Positions 1 through 5,724 of a DNA stretch of 6,420 bases are shown here, piece after piece (the stretch's first letter is position 1; each line of letters starts with the position of its first letter). This DNA is from Desulfuromonadales bacterium (GTDB lineage Bacteria > Desulfobacterota > Desulfuromonadia > Desulfuromonadales > JACZKF01). Location: contig JACZKF010000241.1 in assembly GCA_014860175.1 (NCBI GenBank), positions 1-6,420 on the forward strand, in the 5' to 3' direction. The notes beneath the pieces are model-generated. The model ran no database searches. It saw only the letters and a list, made by a program, of their open reading frames with translations, and had not been told where the DNA came from. The position numbers were made by a program, and so were the translations under genes.

Positions 1-1306
1 CCCACAGACAGATCGTCCCTTTTTCCGGCTTCCCCAGGGCCAGCCGTTCGGCGGCCGATTCGATGCCATGGTCGATAGCGTTGCGGATGATGTGCATCAG
101 CGGGTCGGAGAGGCTCTCCATGATCAGTTTGTCGAGCTCGGTTTCGCCCCCCCGAAGGTCGAGACCGACTTTTTTGCCATGTTCATCCGCCACCCGGCGC
201 ACGATACGGGTCATCTTTTCGAACAGCTGCGCCACCGGGACCATACGCACTTCCATGACCCCCTTCTGCAACTCGTCCAGACGGCGCTCCAGGACGCGGG
301 TCGCTTTTTGCAGCTCTCGGGCCAGCTCAGCTTCCCCTTGCGCTTTGAGTCGATCGCTGATCTCGACAATCGACCCTTTAGCGAGGACGAGATCGCCGAC
401 AATATTCATCAGTTGATCGAGTTTATCGATATCGACCCGGACCGTACGGCTGACCGAGCGCAGGCTCGCTCCTTCGAGGCCGGCCGAACCGATCCCTGCC
501 CCTTCCTCGTCGTGCTCCAGGGTAGGCAACCACTCCGTCCCCGCCGTCGATGGTGGCGCTGCCGCCGCCTCGGCGCCGGGAGCTAAAGCTTCGACCCGGA
601 TGTTTTCGCGCCCGACCAGGGCGGCAATGGACGCCACCGACTCGGTGGTGCCGAAAAGCACCTGGAAAGAGATACGGTCGGACAGGCTCCCCGGGCAGGG
701 GAGAGTGCTGATCACTTCCCCATGATTTTTCAACAGGTCGGTGATTTCGGCCAGATCCTGATCGAAACTGACCAGGCTGAAATCGGCGGTGACGCGCAGC
801 AGTTGCCGTTTTCTCTTCAAATTCTCCAGCAGGCGGTGCTCCTCATACTCGGTCAGGACGCTGAGGATTTCCCGATCGATGCCGGTGCCGGTAAAAGGGT
901 CTTGGCGCCCCCCCCCTTGCAGCAGAGCATCGATGCGCTGGTTAAGAGGCGAAGTTTCGATAGTGAAAGATTCGTCCTCGCCTTTGCCGTTGACCAGGCG
1001 GGTCAACATCTCCAAACCGTCAAAAAGGAGTTCGACCAGCGCTTGGGTCAGAGGGACTTTCCCGAGACGCAAATGGTCCAGCAGGTTTTCCAGTCGGTGG
1101 GAGAGCTCGGAAATATCGTCGAACCCGAACATTCCGGCCAATCCCTTGAGGGAATGGGCGCCGCGGAAGATGCCGTTGAGCAGGTCCGGATCGCAATCAC
1201 CGCTATCGGCGCAGTCGGCGAGGTGAACCAGGTCAAGATTGAGCTTTTCGATGATCTCCTCGGCCTCTCCGAGAAAATCCTTGATCGCCCGTGACGAAGT
1301 ACTCAA
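1..1306 (-). CDS. cheA: Chemotaxis-type histidine kinase CheA, 3' end cut off by window edge
   Basis: The kinase of a chemosensory array autophosphorylates on a histidine and donates phosphate to response regulators. About 435 N-terminal residues are present. Residues 1-110 form an Hpt (P1) domain with the H-box AHSLKG, placing the phosphorylated residue at His51. Residues 140-240 look like a beta-alpha-beta-beta-alpha-beta module resembling P2. A linker rich in Ala, Gly and Glu follows at about 241-285. The P3 dimerisation helices begin at VRVDIDKLDQLMNIVGDLVL (289-308) and continue to about 355. The P4 ATPase domain starts after that and shows the N-box HIIRNAIDHGIE (405-416, Asn409). The rest of P4 and the CheW-like P5 domain lie beyond base 1. 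I chose the TTG at 1306-1304: AGGAGG lies five bases upstream, the protein reads cleanly from there, and the nearby GTG at 1311 hits a stop after one codon. It follows the cheY stop by nine bases. A nine-G run (908-916) lies in the linker after P1. The family call is secure; the pathway controlled is unknown. Confidence 0.95.
   Translation of the reverse strand, partial: MSTSSRAIKDFLGEAEEIIEKLNLDLVHLADCADSGDCDPDLLNGIFRGAHSLKGLAGMFGFDDISELSHRLENLLDHLRLGKVPLTQALVELLFDGLEMLTRLVNGKGEDESFTIETSPLNQRIDALLQGGGRQDPFTGTGIDREILSVLTEYEEHRLLENLKRKRQLLRVTADFSLVSFDQDLAEITDLLKNHGEVISTLPCPGSLSDRISFQVLFGTTESVASIAALVGRENIRVEALAPGAEAAAAPPSTAGTEWLPTLEHDEEGAGIGSAGLEGASLRSVSRTVRVDIDKLDQLMNIVGDLVLAKGSIVEISDRLKAQGEAELARELQKATRVLERRLDELQKGVMEVRMVPVAQLFEKMTRIVRRVADEHGKKVGLDLRGGETELDKLIMESLSDPLMHIIRNAIDHGIESAAERLALGKPEKGTICLW
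908..916. repeat. Nine-base C/G homopolymer inside cheA
   Basis: Nine consecutive C on the plus strand (G on the coding strand) encode Gly131-Gly133 in the linker after the Hpt domain of CheA. Shorter runs occur at 147-153 (seven, in cheA), 3671-3678 (eight, encoding Pro residues in der) and 5908-5915 (eight, in the radical SAM gene). Runs of this length can slip during replication, and a single-base change would truncate CheA soon after its P1 domain. Confidence 0.6.
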
Positions 1307-1311
1307 CGCAC

Positions 1312-1317
1312 CCTCCT
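1312..1317 (-). promoter_or_regulatory. Ribosome binding site that fixes the TTG start of cheA
   Basis: AGGAGG reads on the minus strand from 1317 to 1312, five bases before the TTG at 1306. It is a full Shine-Dalgarno match and partly overlaps the TAG stop of the preceding cheY (1318-1316). That arrangement suggests terminating ribosomes help initiate cheA. It supports TTG as the true start because no in-frame ATG or GTG lies nearby. Confidence 0.8.
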
Positions 1318-1684
1318 AGGCCAGAAACTGTCGGATGAACGCCTGCAGATCGGCAGGAGAGAACGGTTTCACCAGATACCCGTCTGCCCCCAGCTGCAGC
1401 CCCTTTTGCCGGTCGCGTTCGCTCCCTTCCGTGCTGATGATGAGCAGTGGCATATCCTTATAAAGCGGGTTGGTTTTGATGAAATTGACCAGCTCCAGAC
1501 CATTGATGTCAGGCATGTTGATGTCGGTGATCACCATGTCGACTTTTTCCCGGGGGAGGATACGCAGCGCCTCGAAGCCGTTGGCGGCCTCGACGGTCTC
1601 GTAGTCGCCCATGGCCGCGATGGCGGAAGCGATAAGGGCGCGCATGGTCGGCGAATCTTCAGCGATCAGAATTTTTTTCGGCAC
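1316..1684 (-). CDS. cheY: Stand-alone CheY-type response regulator
   Basis: This 122-residue protein is a single receiver domain with no output domain, the usual size for CheY. The acidic pocket is Glu9/Asp10, and the phosphoacceptor is Asp54 in VITDINMP. Ser84 takes the place of the switch Thr87 of E. coli CheY, Tyr103 matches Tyr106, and Lys106 in YLVKPF matches Lys109. All residues needed for phosphorylation are present. It presumably takes phosphate from His51 of the CheA encoded directly downstream and acts as a diffusible cytoplasmic output or phosphate sink. The start is GTG at 1684, supported by AAGGAG nine bases upstream; the next in-frame ATG would remove the acidic pocket. It lies 17 bases after the PATAN-REC gene. 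Whether its target is a flagellar switch, a pilus motor or something else cannot be read from the sequence. The symbol denotes type, not proven orthology to enteric cheY. Confidence 0.93.
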   Translation of the reverse strand: MPKKILIAEDSPTMRALIASAIAAMGDYETVEAANGFEALRILPREKVDMVITDINMPDINGLELVNFIKTNPLYKDMPLLIISTEGSERDRQKGLQLGADGYLVKPFSPADLQAFIRQFLA

Positions 1685-1693
1685 AGATCCGCT

Positions 1694-1699
1694 CTCCTT
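1694..1699 (-). promoter_or_regulatory. Ribosome binding site for the GTG start of cheY
   Basis: AAGGAG reads from 1699 to 1694, nine bases before the GTG at 1684. It begins three bases after the TGA stop (1704-1702) of the upstream PATAN-REC gene. It supports the GTG start and suggests coupled translation of the two genes. Confidence 0.75.
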
Positions 1700-1701
1700 G
1701 C

Positions 1702-3363
1702 TCAGATAACCTCTTTGCCGCGCAATCGACGCTCCAACAACGCCTTTTCCATGGCCAGACCCGCCTGCGAAAGAAAGATCTCCAACGCCTCGGTATCGCC
1801 GATCGGTCGATACTCCGGCAGATTGTCACCGTAGAGAATGGCGACGATCTTCCCTTCACTCAGCAACGGGCCGACGAAGACCTCCTCCGGCATCCCTCCC
1901 CCGAGCTGCTCCCTCAGGTAGTGGTCCCACGCCTCGACCCCCATCGGCCCTTTCACCGAGGCGAGATTTTCGAGAATCGGTGAAAAGAGAGTGGGGGCCT
2001 GGGTCGGAATTTTCATCCGGCGAACCCGGCTGTCGGCCGATTCATTTGCCAGTTCTATGCCAAATTGACCCAAGCCGACAATCTCCGGTTCCTTGACCAG
2101 GAAGATCACCGCCCGGTTCATGAACTCGCTGGCAAAACGCAGCACCAGCAGGATAATCCCGCCACCGAGGGTCGGATTGCTCAACTCCTGCAACATGCCT
2201 CGCAGAAGGTGCAGTCCGTGGGTTTTCTCGGGGGCCTGGGCGGTGGCGGGGGAGACCCCCATCTCTTGGAGAAGTTCGGCCCCGAGATTGTACAAAGAGG
2301 CGTCGGGAAGCCGCTCTTCCTTGCCGACCTGTGGGGCCAGACCGGCGATGCTGGCCCCCAGCGCCTCGAGAGCGAGGAGCCCCCGCTCTTCCCGAACTTC
2401 GCTTTTCTTTGGCTTGGAAACCACGGTCGGCACCCCCAGCTGCCGAACCTTACGCTCGATTTCGGGGTTGGGGTAATCCGACATGACCAGGGGGGTAAGT
2501 TCGGGGAACTGGTGGCGAACCTGCTCCAGCAGATCCAGGCCGCCGAAGATGCCGCTGCCGTCGGGACGGGGCATGATAAGGTCGATTACCAGTATGAGCT
2601 CCGCCTTTTCCCGGACTGCGGCCTGCACCGCCTGGAGAAACAGCTGCGCCTCCTCGAACAGGCGGATGACAAATCCCCGGTTCTGAAGAATGCGCCCGAG
2701 CCGCTCGCGGGTGACCACATCGTCGTCGATGAGATAGACCGTTGAAAGCCCTTGCGAGCGCCCAACCGGCAGCTCTTTTTCCACCGCCCCGAGGAGCTGG
2801 CCGACTTCCGGCAACGGCTCGTCGCCGCTTTCTTCCAGTGATTCGCCGCGGTGGCGCTTCTCGTCCAGCAGACGACTCCCCTCCATGGCCAGCCACTGGG
2901 GGTTGAGCCCCTGTTCGAACATGAACTGCAGGGGATTGATGTGGGAGGCGGCCAGGTCGGTCGGCTCTCCAACCTCAAAGGAAAAGGTCCCTTCGCCCCA
3001 GCCGAAAAAGCTGTAGATGATCTTCTCGAGTTGGGCCCTGACGGAGGATTCGATGCTCTCCTGGGAGAGACCGAAACGCTCGGCAAGGATCTCGCCGATG
3101 CGCTGCGGTTGATCGGCATGGCGCTGCAGATAGAGCGCCTTTTTAAGCATCTCGACGTCGACCAGCCCCTGCCGCAGCAACAGATCGCCGAGGTTTTCCC
3201 GAAAAGTCGAGGCAGTGGCGCGAATCACCTGCCCGTTAAGGAAAATGATTTTCCCTTCGCGTCCGCGGCTCTGAAGTGACAGAACCCCCGACTTGCGGCT
3301 GAGACTGACGATCTGGAGGATGTCCCCCAGGCCGAGATCTTCCAGGTTCCCAACAAGGCTCAT
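1702..3363 (-). CDS. DUF4388 (PATAN)-receiver-GAF-like regulatory protein
   Basis: A 553-residue multidomain signalling protein with no enzymatic motif. Residues 1 to about 165 match the DUF4388/PATAN type: an opening MSLVGNLEDLGLGDILQIVS, then a strand-rich part (KSGVLSL, GKIIFLNGQVIRA), then a helical part (GDLLLRQGLV to FFGWGEGTFSFE). An acidic linker (about 166-207) leads to a receiver domain (208-320) with acidic residues Asp213-Asp215, phosphoacceptor Asp261 in VIDLIMP, Ser295 and Lys317-Pro318. Residues about 380-553 look like a GAF-type sensor fold, clearest at EVFVGPLLSEGKIVAILYGD (494-513). No signal peptide or membrane segment is seen, so it is cytoplasmic. PATAN domains are thought to mediate protein-protein contacts of receiver proteins. 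Here the protein is probably an extra phosphorylation target of the downstream CheA and an output adaptor; that is inference. ATG at 3363 is the only ATG in the upstream open stretch, but its Shine-Dalgarno is weak. The GAF assignment is the least certain part. Confidence 0.85.
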   Translation of the reverse strand: MSLVGNLEDLGLGDILQIVSLSRKSGVLSLQSRGREGKIIFLNGQVIRATASTFRENLGDLLLRQGLVDVEMLKKALYLQRHADQPQRIGEILAERFGLSQESIESSVRAQLEKIIYSFFGWGEGTFSFEVGEPTDLAASHINPLQFMFEQGLNPQWLAMEGSRLLDEKRHRGESLEESGDEPLPEVGQLLGAVEKELPVGRSQGLSTVYLIDDDVVTRERLGRILQNRGFVIRLFEEAQLFLQAVQAAVREKAELILVIDLIMPRPDGSGIFGGLDLLEQVRHQFPELTPLVMSDYPNPEIERKVRQLGVPTVVSKPKKSEVREERGLLALEALGASIAGLAPQVGKEERLPDASLYNLGAELLQEMGVSPATAQAPEKTHGLHLLRGMLQELSNPTLGGGIILLVLRFASEFMNRAVIFLVKEPEIVGLGQFGIELANESADSRVRRMKIPTQAPTLFSPILENLASVKGPMGVEAWDHYLREQLGGGMPEEVFVGPLLSEGKIVAILYGDNLPEYRPIGDTEALEIFLSQAGLAMEKALLERRLRGKEVI

Positions 3364-3431
3364 GAAGTCCGGTGCCAGTTTCGGTTCAGCGCCATTGAAG
3401 TAACGTAACCATCCAAAATTAAACGGAAATC

Positions 3432-3460
3432 AATATATCGCAGGGATCCGCGGAAGTAAA
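3432..3460 (-). promoter_or_regulatory. Candidate sigma70-type promoter for the chemosensory genes
   Basis: In the 111-base gap between der and the PATAN-REC gene (3474-3364), the minus strand reads TTTACT (3460-3455), a 17-base spacer, then TATATT (3437-3432). This gives four of six and five of six matches to the -35 and -10 consensus at ideal spacing. Transcription would start near 3425, leaving a leader of about 62 bases. The region is visibly more AT-rich than the surrounding genes. The rest of the gap holds a tandem GTTAC GTTAC (about 3408-3399) and no strong palindrome. The promoter is predicted from pattern only. Confidence 0.5.
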
Positions 3461-3474
3461 GGCTTTTTCCCGCC

Positions 3475-4791
3475 TCACCGCTCCCGATCCCGCAGGGCAA
3501 GCCGCAGGGGGGTGCCGGCAAAGCCGAAGGCGTCCCGCAGACGGTTGATCAGGTAGCGCTGGTAGGCGACCGGCACCCCATCGGCGCGGTTGACAAAGAG
3601 GACGAAAGTCGGTGGACGGACCGCCGTCTGGGTGGCGTAGAAGAAGTTGACCCGCTTGCCCTGGAACACCGGGGGGGGCTTGGACTTGGTCGCCTCTTCG
3701 ATGACGCGGTTGAGTTCGGCGGTGGGTATCCGGCGATTGAACTGGGCCGCCACCTCCTCCACCACGCCCATGATTTTGCTCACTCTTTGCCCGGTCAGGG
3801 CGGAGACAAAGACGATCGGCGCAAAGGGGAGAAAGCGGAAGGTATCGCGCAGATCCTGGGTATAGCGTTTCATGGTCCGCTCGTCTTTTTCCACCAGGTC
3901 CCATTTGTTGACGACCAGAATCAGGGCGCGCCCCTTCTCGAAGGCATAGCCGGCCACGGTCAGGTCCTGTTCGGTCACCCCCTGCTCGGCATCGATCACC
4001 ACCAGCGTCACATGCGCCCGGTCCATCGCCTTGAGGGCTTGAATGACGGAGAATTTCTCCAGCTTCTGGCTGACTTTCCCCTTGCGGCGGATCCCTGCCG
4101 TATCGATCAGCAGATACCGGCCGCGATTGAAGACCAGAGGGGTGTCGATGCTGTCGCGGGTGGTCCCGGGCATAGCGTTGGCCACCACCCGCTCGAAGCC
4201 GAGTAGCCGGTTGACCAGAGACGACTTGCCGACATTGGGGCGGCCAATGACCGCCAGGCGGACTTCGTCCCCCTCCAACTCCTCGTCGCCACCGGTCGCC
4301 GGCAGCCGCTGCAGGACCTCGTCCATCAGATCGTCAATACCACGACCATGTTCGGCCGAAATCGGGTGCAGCGACTCAACACCAAGAGCGAAAAATTCGC
4401 CGATGCCGTCTTCCACCCGATCGGCTTCGACCTTGTTGATGACGTACAGCACCGGTTTATCGACCTGCCGCAACAAGGCGGCGACCTCGAGATCCGAAGG
4501 GGTGAGCCCCTCCCGTCCATCCATCACGAACAGAATAAGATCGGCTTCTTCCATCGCCAGACGGGACTGCTCCCGCATCTGCACCAGCAGCGTCTCGCCG
4601 CTGGCCGGTTCGAAGCCGCCGGTGTCGATGAGCAGAAAAGGGGCGGAAAAACGGGTTACTTCGCCGTAATTGCGATCCCGGGTGACGCCGGGGAAATCCT
4701 CGACCAGAGCCTTGCGCTGTCCTAGAAGACGGTTAAACAGGGTCGACTTGCCCACGTTCGGGCGACCCACGATGGCAACAACAGGTTTCAT
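3475..4791 (-). CDS. der: Ribosome-assembly GTPase Der (EngA)
   Basis: Der is an essential tandem-domain GTPase that assists maturation of the 50S ribosomal subunit. At 438 residues it has the usual family length. G domain 1 has the P-loop GRPNVGKS (9-16), PGVTRDR switch I (34-40), DTGG (56-59), NKVE (119-122) and SAEHG (145-149). G domain 2 has GRPNVGKS (183-190), PGTTRDS (208-214), DTAG (230-233), NKWD (295-298) and SAL (330-332). The KH-like C-terminal domain spans about 352-438 and ends in an Arg-rich tail. The G4 motif of domain 1 reads NKVE instead of NKxD, which is unusual, while domain 2 is canonical. The ATG at 4791 places the P-loop nine residues in, as is typical. Its Shine-Dalgarno is weak (GGGA near 4801), so translation may rely on ribosomes finishing era 21 bases upstream. 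It is the last gene of the upstream block. Confidence 0.98.
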   Translation of the reverse strand: MKPVVAIVGRPNVGKSTLFNRLLGQRKALVEDFPGVTRDRNYGEVTRFSAPFLLIDTGGFEPASGETLLVQMREQSRLAMEEADLILFVMDGREGLTPSDLEVAALLRQVDKPVLYVINKVEADRVEDGIGEFFALGVESLHPISAEHGRGIDDLMDEVLQRLPATGGDEELEGDEVRLAVIGRPNVGKSSLVNRLLGFERVVANAMPGTTRDSIDTPLVFNRGRYLLIDTAGIRRKGKVSQKLEKFSVIQALKAMDRAHVTLVVIDAEQGVTEQDLTVAGYAFEKGRALILVVNKWDLVEKDERTMKRYTQDLRDTFRFLPFAPIVFVSALTGQRVSKIMGVVEEVAAQFNRRIPTAELNRVIEEATKSKPPPVFQGKRVNFFYATQTAVRPPTFVLFVNRADGVPVAYQRYLINRLRDAFGFAGTPLRLALRDRER

Positions 4792-4812
4792 GATGGTTTC
4801 CCGGAAAAAATG

Positions 4813-5724
4813 CTAATCATAACCGAACTCGCGCAGCAGCCGAGCCGATTCGGTCCAGTCGCGGTCGACACGGATGAACAGTTCAAGAAAAACCCGGCAA
4901 CCGAGCAGCCGTTCGATATCGGCCCGGGCCGCCTGGCCGATGGAGCGCACCACCGATCCCCCTTTGCCGACCACGATCCGCTTGTGGGTCTCGCGCTCGA
5001 CATGAATCACCGCCTGGATGACGACCAGGCCCCGCTCGGGCTTCTCACTGAAGGTCTCGATGGTGACCGCCGCCCCATAAGGGATCTCCTCGCGGGTCAG
5101 CCGCAGCACCTGCTCCCGGATCATCTCCGCGACAATGAACCGCTCCGGCAGGTCGGTGACCATGTCTTCCGGGTAGTGGCGTGGCCCCGGCGGCAGCAGG
5201 CGGCGCAGGGTGCCGACCAGATCGTCAATGCCTTCCCCCCGGCGGGCCGACACCGGAACGATCTCCCGAAAAGGGAATTTGCCGGCATAGGTTTCGATCA
5301 GGGGGAGAAGCTCCAGCTGGTGGACCAGGTCGACCTTATTGATCGCCAGCACCACGGGCACCCCTCCCTGGCGCAGAAGCTCGAGGATGAACTCTTCCCC
5401 CTCCCCGGGGGTCCGGCCCGCCTCCACCAACAGCAGTACCAGATCGACTCCGGAACAGGCGGCCAGCGCCTGATCGACCATGAATTTGTTCAGCCGCCCC
5501 CGGGATTTGTGGATGCCGGGGGTGTCGAGAAAGAGAATCTGCCCGTCGGGCAGATGATGGATGCCGAGGATGCGGTTGCGAGTGGTCTGCGGCTTGGGGG
5601 AGGTAATGGCGATCTTCTGCCCCAGAATGGCGTTGAGCAGCGTCGATTTGCCGACGTTGGGGCGGCCGATAATGGAGACGAAACCGGAGCGAAACTCCGT
5701 CGGGGTCTGATCGAGGTCGTTCAT
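4813..5724 (-). CDS. era: Ribosome-assembly GTPase Era
   Basis: Era binds GTP and the 3' end of 16S rRNA during 30S subunit maturation. The protein is 303 residues, the normal size. The G domain shows the P-loop GRPNVGKS (20-27), PQTTRN switch I (45-50), DTPG (67-70), NKVD (129-132) and SA (159-160). The C-terminal KH domain carries VVGKGG (251-256) in its RNA-binding loop and ends with EFGYD. All key residues are present. The reading frame stays open for 218 further codons upstream, but that stretch is the radical SAM gene read in another frame. ATG at 5724 is correct because the protein becomes recognisable just after it, GGAG lies four bases before it, and it overlaps the upstream stop as ATGA. 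This overlap implies translational coupling with the radical SAM gene, and der follows 21 bases after the stop. Confidence 0.98.
   Translation of the reverse strand: MNDLDQTPTEFRSGFVSIIGRPNVGKSTLLNAILGQKIAITSPKPQTTRNRILGIHHLPDGQILFLDTPGIHKSRGRLNKFMVDQALAACSGVDLVLLLVEAGRTPGEGEEFILELLRQGGVPVVLAINKVDLVHQLELLPLIETYAGKFPFREIVPVSARRGEGIDDLVGTLRRLLPPGPRHYPEDMVTDLPERFIVAEMIREQVLRLTREEIPYGAAVTIETFSEKPERGLVVIQAVIHVERETHKRIVVGKGGSVVRSIGQAARADIERLLGCRVFLELFIRVDRDWTESARLLREFGYD

Noticed and set aside
722..1294. 190-residue plus-strand frame opposite cheA
   Set aside because: It lies entirely over the clear Hpt and middle domains of CheA on the other strand and has no recognisable motif.
2065..2745. 226-residue plus-strand frame opposite the PATAN-receiver gene
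   Set aside because: Antisense shadow of a well-supported gene, with no domain and a Gln/His/Asp-rich composition typical of such shadows.
2450..3119. Same-strand out-of-frame frames within the PATAN-receiver gene (2450-2896 and 2586-3119)
   Set aside because: Arg/Ser/Pro-rich shadows in alternative frames. The main frame carries intact domains through the whole region, so no frameshift is indicated.
3386..3412. Mini-frame of eight codons (MVTLLQWR) in the leader of the PATAN-receiver gene
   Set aside because: No Shine-Dalgarno precedes it and there is no attenuator-like hairpin or codon bias; probably chance.
3450..3473. Hairpin just after der as an intrinsic terminator
   Set aside because: The stem is about six pairs with a G-U wobble and a 12-base loop, with no following U-run; it is too weak to call.
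4805..4810. T6 run after the era stop as a terminator tail
   Set aside because: No GC-rich hairpin precedes it, and der starts only 14 bases later.
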